Below the pieces are notes generated by a model that was given only the letters and a program-made list of their open reading frames with translations, searched no databases and was not told where the DNA came from. Shown piece by piece: positions 1 through 7,635 of a DNA stretch of 45,590 bases. The stretch comes from Calothrix sp. MO_167.B12. Lineage in GTDB: Bacteria > Cyanobacteriota > Cyanobacteriia > Cyanobacteriales > Nostocaceae. The stretch's first letter is position 1. Each line of letters begins with the position of its first letter. The stretch lies in assembly GCA_030066045.1 (NCBI GenBank), contig JASJCJ010000056.1, forward strand, positions 1 through 45,590, read 5' to 3'. Both the position numbers and the translations under genes were made by a program.

Positions 1-392
1 CTATTTTTTGAGTCAGGGCGTGCAAGGGAATTAGGATTAACGGTTTAAAATTCTTGCATCTCTAATTTTTGATAGTAAAAAGAATAGAAAAAAATAGGCA
101 CCTAACTATTGCCTATTGCCTATTGCCTATTCCCTATTCCCTACCCCCACCAAAAGACTTTTTCAGCAAGCCCTAATTACGAATTACGAATTACGAATTG
201 TTTACAGCAGTTTTCATCTATTTGAACCACATCTTCATGTAGGGGTTTAGCAATGCTAAACCCCTACGGTGTGGTCTATTTACCTGAAAATCGCTGTAAT
301 GTTCATGGGTTTGCTGCATTCAACAATGTCCGCGCCCTTTGACAGTCTGCTGTTCCCTGTTCCCTGTTCCCTAGCACGTAGCGCTATAAATA
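1..392. other. Repeat-filled intergenic region, no gene seen
   Basis: I see no credible gene. The stretch holds a 7-nt tandem run of the attgcct type near 110-145, an 8-nt run of the aattacg type near 180-200, a complete 98-bp MITE (202-299), and a repeat containing the motif tgtccgcgccc followed by a gttccct heptamer run (about 318-375). Relatives of that last repeat occur at 14583-14655 and 37573-37670. Confidence 0.7.
202..299. repeat. 98-bp MITE, copy A
   Basis: The element starts ttacagcagttttca and ends tgaaaatcgctgtaa. These are imperfect terminal inverted repeats (13 of 15 positions). An internal palindrome of the form gtaggggtttagc/gctaaacccctac lies in the middle. A second copy at 31997-32094, inside the tRNA array, differs at one position out of 98, so the family moved recently. 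It has no coding capacity and would need a transposase in trans. Confidence 0.8.
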
Positions 393-887
393 TTACTTGC
401 CATTATTTTCCGCATCTAGCTGGCTTAATTCTTGGCATTTTTGAATAGCTGTTTGATAAGCCGTCAAATATTCCTTGCCACCCAACATCACATCACCATA
501 ATATTCATATGGTGCATCACCGTAGATGGGCAGGGGATCGTCTTCTGGGTAGTCTTCCTGAGATTCTTCAATAATTGCTTTCAGTTTTTTTACAGTTAGG
601 CTTTGTGCTGAAAAATACCAAAAATTATCGCTCTTTTTCTGGAGATGCTTAAGAGTAGGATCGGCAATGCGTGTGATAGATTCATCGCTGGATGTATCTA
701 TTAACTCAATCCAAGCGTGCTCTATGGGATGATATGGTTTATGGTTGCTGACTACAAAACCTTGTACATAGGTAGCTCCTGCTGTTGACAATGCCGCTTT
801 ATAAGCATTATCAAAAGGTTTTTTCGCCTTACTCTTGATGCGATCGCCTATTTGTATAGAAAGCTCTTCATCCAATATTTTGTTCAT
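393..887 (-). CDS. Hypothetical protein (164 aa)
   Basis: I do not recognise this protein. It is soluble-looking, with no signal peptide or membrane segment. The N-terminal third is basic (IKSKAKKPF) and the region around residues 108-117 is acidic (EESQEDYPEDDP). The line of residues around 40-65 (VQGFVVSNHKPYHPIEHAWIE) resembles small cyanobacterial proteins that are expressed but have no assigned role. The start is an ATG at 887 with no competing upstream start. It lies alone between a MITE-bearing spacer and the STRR upstream of chlI, and is transcribed away from chlI. Confidence 0.6.
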   Translation of the reverse strand: MNKILDEELSIQIGDRIKSKAKKPFDNAYKAALSTAGATYVQGFVVSNHKPYHPIEHAWIELIDTSSDESITRIADPTLKHLQKKSDNFWYFSAQSLTVKKLKAIIEESQEDYPEDDPLPIYGDAPYEYYGDVMLGGKEYLTAYQTAIQKCQELSQLDAENNGK

Positions 888-956
888 TCACAGCGAAGCC
901 AACAGCATAAACTACCATATCCTACCATTTTCAGGAGGAGTGGAGGAGTGGAGGTG

Positions 957-1053
957 TGAGGGAGTGATGGAGTGATGGAGTGATGGAGTGAAGGAGTGAT
1001 GGAGTGATGGAGTGATGGAGTGATGGAGTGATGGAGTGAAGGAGTGAAGGAGT
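957..1053. repeat. Octamer STRR (ggagtgat type)
   Basis: Eleven tandem units of an 8-nt repeat, ggagtgat with variants ending gaa, run from 961 to 1048. The same octamer in reverse orientation (atcactcc) forms a second array at 7543-7635. Short tandemly repeated repetitive sequences of 7-8 nt are characteristic of heterocystous cyanobacteria. Confidence 0.85.
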
Positions 1054-1090
1054 AGGGGCGGGGTTTCCCCGCCCAGAGTGATAGGAATTA

Positions 1091-1155
1091 AACCAACAAC
1101 CACCAACCACCAACCACCAACCACCAACCACCAACCAACAACCACCAACCAACAA
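1091..1155. repeat. Heptamer STRR (accacca type)
   Basis: Tandem 7-nt units of the accacca/accaaca type lie immediately upstream of the chlI promoter region. A heptamer array of the complementary ttgttgg/ttgttag type occurs at 19818-19867, between rplJ and rplL. Confidence 0.8.
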
Positions 1156-1230
1156 CTGATAACTGATAATCCCCTCCCTATGGCAAAATAAAACGGTAAG
1201 AAGAGAAATTTATAGATAAAGGTTAATTTA

Positions 1231-2352
1231 GTGAGCCCTACTTCTGTTGCTACCCCTACTGCGCGTCGTGCAGTCTTTCCTTTTACAGCCATTGTGGGTC
1301 AGGAAGAAATGAAACTGGCTCTAATTTTAAATGTGATTGACCCTAAAGTTGGCGGTGTGATGATAATGGGCGATCGCGGTACAGGTAAATCTACTACTAT
1401 TAGAGCATTGGCGGATTTACTTCCAGAAATCCCTGTAGTTGCTAACGACCCTTTCAGCAGCCATCCCAGCGATCCCGATTTGATGAGCGATGAGGTGAGA
1501 CAACAATTACTGCAAGGTGAGGATATACCCACAGAGCAAAAGAAAGTCGAAATGATTGACTTACCTTTAGGTGCTACAGAAGATAGGGTTTGTGGCACCA
1601 TTGATATTGAAAAAGCTCTTTCTGAGGGTGTAAAAGCCTTTGAACCAGGTCTTCTAGCCAAGGCAAACCGGGGTATCCTCTATGTGGATGAAGTTAACCT
1701 CCTTGATGACCACTTGGTAGATGTGTTATTGGATTCTGCTGCTAGTGGTTGGAATACCGTAGAACGGGAAGGGATTTCCATTCGTCACCCAGCCCGGTTT
1801 GTACTAGTTGGTTCTGGGAATCCAGAGGAAGGGGAATTACGTCCCCAGTTACTAGATAGATTCGGGATGCACTCGGAAATTCATACTGTTCGAGAACCAG
1901 CATTACGAGTCGAGATTGTGGAACAAAGGTCAGAATTTGACCAAAATCCACCTGAATTCTTAGCAAAGTACCAAGGACAACAAGAAGAGTTACAACAAAG
2001 TATAGTCAACGCTCAACAGCTTTTACCTTCGGTAAATATTGACTATGACTTGCGAGTGAAAATTTCTGAAGTTTGTTCGGAATTGAATGTAGATGGTTTG
2101 CGGGGTGATATTGTTACCAACCGCGCCGCTAAAGCTATAACCGCCTTTGAAGGACGTACTGAAGTTACCGTGGAAGATATTCAACGGGTAATTACCCTGT
2201 GTTTGCGTCACAGACTACGGAAAGACCCCTTAGAATCAATTGACTCTGGGTATAAAGTAGAAAAAGCTTTTGCTCGTGTTTTTGGAGTAGAATTACCAGA
2301 AGATACGGCGGAAGCAAATGGTACGGGTCAGAAATTGGGCACGAGAGGCTAG
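1231..2352 (+). CDS. chlI: Magnesium chelatase ATPase subunit I
   Basis: ChlI is the AAA+ ATPase of magnesium chelatase. With ChlD and ChlH it inserts Mg2+ into protoporphyrin IX, the first committed step of chlorophyll synthesis. The 373-residue length is typical. The Walker A loop GDRGTGKS is at residues 47-54, and the Walker B motif ILYVDEVNLLDD, the sensor-type segment LVGSGNPEEGELRPQLLDRFG and the C-terminal helical domain are all present and intact. The start is GTG at 1231, with AAAGG about 9 nt upstream; no ATG lies near the conserved N-terminus. It appears monocistronic. The upstream spacer is built of STRRs and the downstream one of palindromic repeats, so no clear terminator can be assigned. 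Confidence 0.97.
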   Translation: MSPTSVATPTARRAVFPFTAIVGQEEMKLALILNVIDPKVGGVMIMGDRGTGKSTTIRALADLLPEIPVVANDPFSSHPSDPDLMSDEVRQQLLQGEDIPTEQKKVEMIDLPLGATEDRVCGTIDIEKALSEGVKAFEPGLLAKANRGILYVDEVNLLDDHLVDVLLDSAASGWNTVEREGISIRHPARFVLVGSGNPEEGELRPQLLDRFGMHSEIHTVREPALRVEIVEQRSEFDQNPPEFLAKYQGQQEELQQSIVNAQQLLPSVNIDYDLRVKISEVCSELNVDGLRGDIVTNRAAKAITAFEGRTEVTVEDIQRVITLCLRHRLRKDPLESIDSGYKVEKAFARVFGVELPEDTAEANGTGQKLGTRG

Positions 2353-2419
2353 AAAACCTATTGATTCATCTCTGAAAACGGTTTCATGTAGTTCATTCTT
2401 GGATTTTATAACTGAGGGG

Positions 2420-2614
2420 AGTATCCCAAATTTTCAGTAATATTACGTAGTGGGAGCATCTTGCTCCCTTGATATTAAACTCTTGCTCTCTTGATATTAA
2501 TATCTTGCTCCCTTGATATTAACCTCTTGCTCCCTTGATATTTAATACAGGCAAGATGCCCATACTACCATCGGGCAAGATGCCCGTACTACAATATTTA
2601 ATATTTGGGATACT
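2420..2614. repeat. MITE-like element (AGTATCCCAAAT family), with internal tandem repeats
   Basis: The ends agtatcccaaat and atttgggatact form inverted repeats that continue into an inner pair (gcatcttgc / gcaagatgc). The centre holds about four tandem units of ctcttgctcccttgatatt type, so this copy is longer than the 110-bp relative at 14688-14797. Non-coding. Confidence 0.7.
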
Positions 2615-2693
2615 TCCTAACAGAGTCGATGTTTGAGCAATTTTTAATGTTTCAGTGTTGAATCCTGTACTCAACCCTCTTAATTTAATACGC

Positions 2694-2809
2694 AGCTAAA
2701 TTGTATAAAGTAAAAAAATCAGATGATTGTAGTGTGGGCATCCTGCCCACTTTATATATACGGTGATTGTAGTGCCGGTATCCTGCCCACTTTATATATA
2801 CAATTTAGA
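2694..2809. repeat. MITE-like element (AGCTAAATTGTATA family)
   Basis: Ends agctaaattgtataaag and ctttatatatacaattta are inverted repeats. The interior holds two copies of a gattgtagtg-xxx-atcctgcccactttatatata unit. A related element with the same outer end lies at 5057-5129 in the opposite orientation. Confidence 0.65.
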
Positions 2810-2879
2810 CACTTAACAGCTTACTCTACAACTCACTAAGCAAGACAAATAAACGAACTAATTCTAAACTAAACTAATT

Positions 2880-3179
2880 ATGAGAAGTTGGCATTTCTGG
2901 TTTAATAGCTTGATGTTTGCTAGTCAACAAAATCCTCCTCGGTTTGTAGAATTGTTAATGTTGTTACTAGCAATTGCCATGTTAGTACTTTCCACTTTGA
3001 CTCCCGGAAGACCAGCTTACATAGTATTAGGATTGAGTTTTGTGGTTGGTGCATCTATTTCCATTTTAATTCGAGAACAACTTGCTCCATCCCATCAAAA
3101 ACGTATTACTCAATTTACAGCTTTACTACTACTAATTATTGGTATATATGGGTTTGCTGAGTTAATTATTACTCTTTAA
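2880..3179 (+). CDS. Small membrane protein, unknown function (99 aa)
   Basis: The product is very hydrophobic, with three likely membrane helices at about residues 22-40, 46-64 and 78-98. A basic loop with REQLAPSHQKR lies between the last two. I recognise no catalytic motif. The start is ATG at 2880. Similar short three-helix proteins are common and uncharacterised in cyanobacteria. It is isolated between repeat spacers, and its neighbours give no functional clue. Confidence 0.65.
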   Translation: MRSWHFWFNSLMFASQQNPPRFVELLMLLLAIAMLVLSTLTPGRPAYIVLGLSFVVGASISILIREQLAPSHQKRITQFTALLLLIIGIYGFAELIITL

Positions 3180-3291
3180 CTCTAAACTCCTAACTCTGAA
3201 TAAACAAGGCAGTTTTGCTGGAGGCAGGAGGAAAGAATATCTGGCTTTTTTCTTTCATAGTGAGGGGATTTTCTTTATTACCTATTACCTA

Positions 3292-4398
3292 TTACTTATT
3301 ACTTGTTTCATTCCATCCTTGCATCTCCACAAGTTGTATACATAATTGATTAATTTGGTCTAAATTTGGTCTAGAAGGTAAAATAGATTGTTCGTAAACA
3401 ATATCCATTTGAGCTATTAGTTCTTCTGCCATTTGCATCACTTCTTCGTAAGTGCGATCGCCTCTAAGAATAGCTTTTAAATCATCAGCATCACCGGCTA
3501 TTCTCCTATCTACAGTCAATTCCCCTGTTTTTAATATTTCTAAACCACTACGCAGCAATCTAATGCAGTGCATCCCATGTTTTAAGTCAAATCCAGACTT
3601 TCTTTCCATTTCTGCTCTAGCCGGATTCCGATTTTTTTGCCAAGATATATATGCTTTCCATTCCCTTAAAGCACCTTGGTAACTTTGGCTTTTTTGCAAT
3701 AAACGAATAAAATCTTTACGGCTATTGGTTAATTTTTGAGTATATTCTAAAGTATCATCAGGTAAAGTATATTGCTTGAGTATTCCTTTGAAATCAATAT
3801 CTCCTGTGAGTAACTGATATAGTTGTTCTGATTCTGATAAAAATTCAATTTTGCCCCTAATTAAATTATAAAGATATTCCAAAAAAGCATTCAACTCTTC
3901 CTTAGTGAGTGGTGCTTCATCTTCTATGCCAAAATCAGTCGGCACAGGTTTCTTTTCCGGAGGATTTAATAACCATTTACGATGGGTTTCCATCTTTTTG
4001 ATTTGAGCAAAAGCATAACCAGCATAAGTGTGCCTGACTTTTTTACTCAAAAATAAATTTCTATGGCTGATTAAATGTTTACCAACATCAGTCAACACAG
4101 GATATTCCCGCAGCCATAATAATTCTAAAACATTGGGATTTGCTCCAGATAATAAATGAATTATTTTCCTTAATTCATAAATTACCGTATCTTGATTTCC
4201 ATCCAAAAATGAAAATATCCCTGGTTCATCCCACCCCTGATCTTTTTGCTCAATTCTATCAGAACCGAGGTAGTATTGTTTGGGTGCAATAAATACCCCT
4301 CGGTAATCAAAATCGGAATCAGGACGGTTTAAACCATATCCATGACTTCCTGATAAACCGACAAAAATAGTTCTTCTTTCAACATCTATTCTTTTCAT
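3292..4398 (-). CDS. DNA polymerase beta superfamily nucleotidyltransferase (PF10127-like)
   Basis: The N-terminus carries the nucleotidyltransferase signature: a GSHGYGL turn (about residues 17-23) followed by PDSDFDYRG (26-34), which supplies the two metal-binding Asp residues. The predicted-nucleotidyltransferase/RlaP-type family (PF10127) has this organisation with a helical C-terminal half, as here (368 aa). In some bacteria relatives accompany RNA/DNA ligase repair genes, but no ligase is present here, so the substrate is unknown. The start is ATG at 4398. The gene ends within a heptamer-like tattacct repeat just upstream of 3300. Its 5' side is a repeat-rich spacer. Confidence 0.8.
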   Translation of the reverse strand: MKRIDVERRTIFVGLSGSHGYGLNRPDSDFDYRGVFIAPKQYYLGSDRIEQKDQGWDEPGIFSFLDGNQDTVIYELRKIIHLLSGANPNVLELLWLREYPVLTDVGKHLISHRNLFLSKKVRHTYAGYAFAQIKKMETHRKWLLNPPEKKPVPTDFGIEDEAPLTKEELNAFLEYLYNLIRGKIEFLSESEQLYQLLTGDIDFKGILKQYTLPDDTLEYTQKLTNSRKDFIRLLQKSQSYQGALREWKAYISWQKNRNPARAEMERKSGFDLKHGMHCIRLLRSGLEILKTGELTVDRRIAGDADDLKAILRGDRTYEEVMQMAEELIAQMDIVYEQSILPSRPNLDQINQLCIQLVEMQGWNETSNK

Positions 4399-4516
4399 GC
4401 GTCTGTGCCTCCTCCCAGTTATGATAACCCTTCAGCTTTCGCGCTGCTCTGGGTTGCAAACTCTGTCCCTTCGGGCAATAACCCTTCTTTGTCACTTTGG
4501 AAACAGAAAAATTAAT

Positions 4517-4621
4517 GTAGGTTGGGTGGAACGGAGTGAAACCCAACAATACCAATTTCTTCGGGTGTTGGGTTACTCTTCGAGAAGCCCCTTCGGGTCT
4601 ACGTTCCTCCACCCAACCTAC
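4517..4621. repeat. Inverted-repeat element with gtaggttgggtgga ends, copy 1
   Basis: The outer ends gtaggttgggtgga and tccacccaacctac are perfect inverted repeats. The left half is nearly identical to copy 2 at 31821-31944, and similarity extends about 30 nt further left (the ttgtcact...aaaaattaat stretch). Copy 1 contains a 27-nt insertion at 4575-4601 that copy 2 lacks. Confidence 0.75.
4575..4601 (+). repeat. 27-nt small dispersed repeat, inserted in copy 1 of the gtaggttggg element
   Basis: The insert begins actcttcgagaagcc and ends gggtcta. Copy 2 has the empty site gggtttcgttcc at 31874-31885. Here the third T of gggttt is replaced by the 27 nt, leaving gggtt-insert-cgttcc. The same repeat, inserted by the same rule, sits in three tRNA genes and in copy 3 at 16283-16335. 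Confidence 0.8.
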
Positions 4622-5056
4622 ACCTAAATTCATAAAATTAATCTAGGCTATTTTGGGGTACATGGATTGCCAGAAATACAAGCAATTCGCGGGACATAAT
4701 ACCATATGGTTTTCACGAAAAAGTATCAGAAATATACGTAGGGGAGCCAGCGCTGTTGGCGGGTTTCCCGACATAAGGCGACTGGCGTTGTGTTGTCGCG
4801 TAGCGAAACGCACCATTATATAAGGGTTTCGGTGCGTATCGTATAGCCCTTCGGGCATGGCTCCCTCTGTGTTTTTCAAAAATTGGGATGCTCCCTCATA
4901 CAGTAGCTCTTTCACAATCCACAATCTAAAATCCAAAATGGTATGAGAAACCCAGTCTCCAACAGAAACTGGGTGAGAAAATATTAAAATTATTTTTGTG
5001 AATCTTCTAATTCAAAATGAGAATTGATTTGTGCTCACTTAAGCTGTGGCGTATTT

Positions 5057-5129
5057 AATTTGTATATTGGACGCGGGCAAGATGCCCGCACTACAATCAT
5101 TTGACGTTTTCACCTTATACAATTTAGCT
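5057..5129. repeat. MITE-like element (AGCTAAATTGTATA family), second copy
   Basis: Read on the minus strand, it starts agctaaattgtataaggtg and continues through caaatgattgtagtgcgggc, matching the left part of the element at 2694-2809. The inner palindrome gcgggcaagatgcccgc is intact. It lies just downstream of the stop codon of the peptidoglycan-binding gene and might also serve as its transcript end. Confidence 0.6.
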
Positions 5130-5139
5130 GTACAGCAGC

Positions 5140-6084
5140 TTACCTACGTAGTAGAATGCGCCAGGTAGCACCACCAACTACACCATCATCTTCCAAGCCA
5201 TAACGCTTTTGAAATGCTTTGACTGCTGTTAGGGTTTGCTCGCCAAAGTCACCATCGACATTTCCTTTGAGAAATCCTCGCTTTTTCAGCCTAGTTTGTA
5301 ATGTGACTACTTCCGATCCTTGCGCTCCTTGGCGTAAAATCGGTAATCCTTGTGCCGTATATTGAAGAGAAGGATTACGGGAAGTCCCAAAAAGCCTACT
5401 ACTCCGGGATACTTTTCTGGTTCGAGTAGTTCGAGTACGGGAAGCTCGGCGAGTCGGTTTGGAACCCCTACTACGGGAGGTTTGTCTAATTCGGGTAGAT
5501 GAGGTTTGTTTTTGGGTTGGTTTTTTCTGGGTACTAACGGTGGTATTTGGTTTTGGTTTTGGTTTTGGTTTTGGATTGGCTGGTTTGGGTTCGGGTTTAA
5601 TATTATTGGCAGGTTTTGGTTTTGGGTTGGCTGGTTTGGGTTCGGGTGTGGTATTGGATGTTTGGGAAGAAACAGAAACTTGAGAAATATTTGTTTGGGT
5701 TGATGTTTGTGCTTTTTGGCTGGGAAAGAGTTTTTGCCAAGTATTAGTATCAACAATTCCATCGGGTTTTAAGCCCGCAGCTTGTTTGAATTTCGATACT
5801 GCGCTGGCTGTGGAGTTGTTGTATTTCCCATCCACTTTACCCTTGTAAAAACCTAACAGTTTCAGTGCTGCTTGCAGTTCGGATACTGATTCTCCCTGAC
5901 TGCCAACTTTAAGAGTTGGTCTTGTAATACTACTATTACCAATAACTACTTGGGCAATAGTTTGGCTTTTGGCTGGAGATACCGCGAACATCATCGGTGT
6001 GATGGCCGATAGAATCAAGCATATCTGCCATAATATTGGCGATGGGATATAACTCAGTGGCTTGGTTGAGTAACTGCTTGTCAT
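5140..6084 (-). CDS. Secreted peptidoglycan-binding protein with two PG_binding_1 domains
   Basis: An N-terminal hydrophobic segment (PILWQICLILSAITPMMFAV) followed by SPAKSQ looks like a cleavable signal peptide, so the protein should act in the periplasm or cell wall. The first PG_binding_1 repeat (KVGSQGESVSELQAAL...DGIVDTNTWQKLF) follows at about residues 57-122 and the second (RQGAQGSEVVTLQTRL...DDGVVGGATWRIL) at about 248-312. Between them is a linker of KPKPKPNP-type Pro/Lys repeats, then a Ser/Arg/Thr-rich basic stretch. No hydrolase domain is attached. I prefer the ATG at 6084 because AGGGG lies 8 nt upstream; an ATG at 6114 is possible. It is downstream of the two M16 genes on the same strand, separated by about 58 nt. 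Confidence 0.85.
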   Translation of the reverse strand: MTSSYSTKPLSYIPSPILWQICLILSAITPMMFAVSPAKSQTIAQVVIGNSSITRPTLKVGSQGESVSELQAALKLLGFYKGKVDGKYNNSTASAVSKFKQAAGLKPDGIVDTNTWQKLFPSQKAQTSTQTNISQVSVSSQTSNTTPEPKPANPKPKPANNIKPEPKPANPKPKPKPKPNTTVSTQKKPTQKQTSSTRIRQTSRSRGSKPTRRASRTRTTRTRKVSRSSRLFGTSRNPSLQYTAQGLPILRQGAQGSEVVTLQTRLKKRGFLKGNVDGDFGEQTLTAVKAFQKRYGLEDDGVVGGATWRILLRR

Positions 6085-6142
6085 AAAACTTGCCCCTGGA
6101 AAACTCACAAACATAGTACCTTTGCAGTTATCTACCAGACAA

Positions 6143-7438
6143 CTATGGTGATATTGTGGTGGAAAACTGCTCTAATGCACTATGCACAGGTGCTTCTTGA
6201 CCAACTAAAGATACATAAGGTTCCCGGAGATATTTATTGGCAACTGCGATCGCATCTGCTACACTTACCTCCATAATGGATTCCTGAAACTGACAATCAA
6301 ATTCAATTCCTAATCCCATCACCTCATACCAGCCATAAACTTGAGCTATTTGGGCATTTGTTTGTTTACCTAAAGCATATTGACCCAATATCTTATTTTT
6401 GGATGCTTGCAATGATGCTGCTGATAATTCGGTGGTACATAATAATTCTACCTCTGTGTACAATCCAGATAAGGCTTTGTAAGTATTTTCTGGAGCCGTA
6501 CCCATATAAACCACAAATGATGCTGGAAACATTCGAGTGGGATAAAAGGCTGATACTTCGTAAGCTAAACCTTGTTTTTCCCGTAATTCCACAAATAAAC
6601 GACTGGAAAGTCCATTCCCCAAATATGTAGATAGTAGTTTCAATGCTCCATAGTCAGATGAATGCACTGATGCAGCCAAATAACCTAACATCACTATTGA
6701 CTGCTGGGTATTTTGTGGGGTAGCTATCTGTTGGGGAACTGTTGGTATTTGTGATGAATTGAGGGTTGTTAGCTCTGTATTGGGTATTTGCCAATCACCA
6801 AACACTTTCTCCACTAAATTCTCTGCATCCTTGGAGGTAATTCTGCCGGAAATGCTGATGACTATATTATCTGGTCTAAAATACTGCTGATGAAAACGGG
6901 ATAAATCTGCTCCAGTTAAATCCCCTAGCGATGATTCCTCCCCTAAGATGGATATGCCATAGGGATGATTCGGGTACATTGCCTTTCTTAATTTATCGAA
7001 AGCAACACTAAATGGGCGCTCTTTTTGGGAACGAATATCTTGCAAGGCAATGCGTTTTTCTAATTCTACCTCTGTTTGGGGAAAAGTGGGCGATCGCAAA
7101 ATCCGTCCGGCTAAGGTCAAAATCTCTGGAAAATCAACGCTTACTGTCTTCAAAGATAATAAGAAATAATCGGAGCTGGCATCAGCACCCAAACTCGCTC
7201 CCAAAGACTCTACCTGTTCCGCAATTGCCAAACTCGATAGTCCATCACATCCCTTGGTAATCACCGCAGATAACAAATGGGCTAATCCCGCCTGTTCTCG
7301 CTTTTCGTTACAACTACCAGCGCGGATAAAAATTCTGCCTGCAATGATATCACTAGTGGGATTTTCTGTTACCAGTAGCACAATCCCATTACTCAAGACT
7401 ATACGATGAATTGTCGATGTTTGTTGGGAACTAGTCAT
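6143..7438 (-). CDS. M16 family peptidase-like protein, zinc site lost
   Basis: This is the non-catalytic partner type of the M16 (pitrilysin/processing peptidase) family. The position of the zinc motif HxxEH reads HLLSA (residues 54-58), so the catalytic Glu and the second zinc-binding His are gone. The overall fold markers remain, such as the GLSSRLFVELREKQGLAYEVSAF segment in the C-terminal lobe. At 431 residues it has the usual one-lobe-pair size. The gene just upstream on the same strand encodes an M16 protein with an intact site. Active/inactive M16 pairs, as in mitochondrial processing peptidase and many bacterial tandem pairs, form heterodimers, and I infer the same here. The start is ATG at 7438. 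Confidence 0.9.
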   Translation of the reverse strand: MTSSQQTSTIHRIVLSNGIVLLVTENPTSDIIAGRIFIRAGSCNEKREQAGLAHLLSAVITKGCDGLSSLAIAEQVESLGASLGADASSDYFLLSLKTVSVDFPEILTLAGRILRSPTFPQTEVELEKRIALQDIRSQKERPFSVAFDKLRKAMYPNHPYGISILGEESSLGDLTGADLSRFHQQYFRPDNIVISISGRITSKDAENLVEKVFGDWQIPNTELTTLNSSQIPTVPQQIATPQNTQQSIVMLGYLAASVHSSDYGALKLLSTYLGNGLSSRLFVELREKQGLAYEVSAFYPTRMFPASFVVYMGTAPENTYKALSGLYTEVELLCTTELSAASLQASKNKILGQYALGKQTNAQIAQVYGWYEVMGLGIEFDCQFQESIMEVSVADAIAVANKYLREPYVSLVGQEAPVHSALEQFSTTISP

Positions 7439-7455
7439 TAAATTTAGTTAGGAGT

Positions 7456-7531
7456 TGACGGTTGACAGTTGACGGTTGACAGTTGACGGTTGACGGTTGA
7501 CAGTTGACAGTTGACGGTTGACGGTTGACAG
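7456..7531. repeat. Octamer STRR (ggttgaca type)
   Basis: Tandem 8-nt units ggttgaca and ggttgacg/agttgaca fill the spacer between the two M16 genes, next to a second, unrelated octamer array. Confidence 0.8.
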
Positions 7532-7542
7532 TTTAATTCTTT

Positions 7543-7635
7543 CACTCCATCACTCCTTCACTCCATCACTCCTTAACTCCCTCACTCCATCACTCCCTCA
7601 CTCCATCACTCCCTCACTCTCTCACTCCCTCACTC
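7543..7635. repeat. Octamer STRR (atcactcc type) running into the M16 stop codon
   Basis: Tandem cactccat/cactccct units are the reverse complement of the array at 957-1053. The array ends on the stop codon of the upstream (minus-strand) M16 gene at 7634-7636, so the repeat has expanded right up to the coding boundary. Confidence 0.8.

Larger units (their letters stand above)
888..1230. other. Repeat-rich spacer upstream of chlI
   Basis: The spacer between the divergent hypothetical gene and chlI contains an octamer STRR (957-1053), a GC-rich hairpin ggggcggggtttccccgcccc-like at about 1054-1075, and a heptamer STRR (1091-1155). The hairpin is repeated just after the glycosyltransferase gene at 25327-25348. 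The chlI promoter presumably lies between 1155 and 1225, where tatagata is a weak -10 candidate. Confidence 0.6.
2353..2879. other. Spacer made of two MITE-like repeats
   Basis: I see no gene. The spacer is largely occupied by a 195-bp inverted-repeat element (2420-2614) and a second element (2694-2809). Both have palindromes of the gtagtgNgggcatcttgccc type inside. The promoter of the small membrane protein gene must lie in the last 70 bases. Confidence 0.7.
4399..5139. other. Repeat-rich spacer, no gene seen
   Basis: Open frames here translate repeats and I do not believe them. The stretch contains a copy of the gtaggttgggtgga inverted-repeat element (4517-4621), GC-rich palindromic fragments at about 4740-4865 (cgggtttcccgac, gtcgcgtagcgaaacgc), a fragment ending attgggatgctccct near 4883, and a MITE-like element at 5057-5129. 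Confidence 0.65.

Noticed and set aside
957-1155. Possible CRISPR array from regular repeats
   Set aside because: Units are 7-8 nt and directly tandem without spacers; no cas gene is present. STRRs explain it.
912-1292. Minus-strand open frames across the STRRs upstream of chlI
   Set aside because: The translations are periodic (HSITPSLHHS- and WWLVVGG-type) because they read through octamer and heptamer repeats; they overlap the chlI start.
4397-4936. Three open frames in the spacer after the nucleotidyltransferase gene
   Set aside because: They translate the gtaggttggg inverted-repeat element and GC palindromes (VGWVERSETQ-like peptides), which recur at 16.3 and 31.8 kb in non-coding settings.
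5307-5762. Alternative-frame proteins rich in Pro/Asn or Phe/Gly within the peptidoglycan-binding gene
   Set aside because: They are shadow frames of the KPKP repeat linker; the domain-bearing frame is clear.
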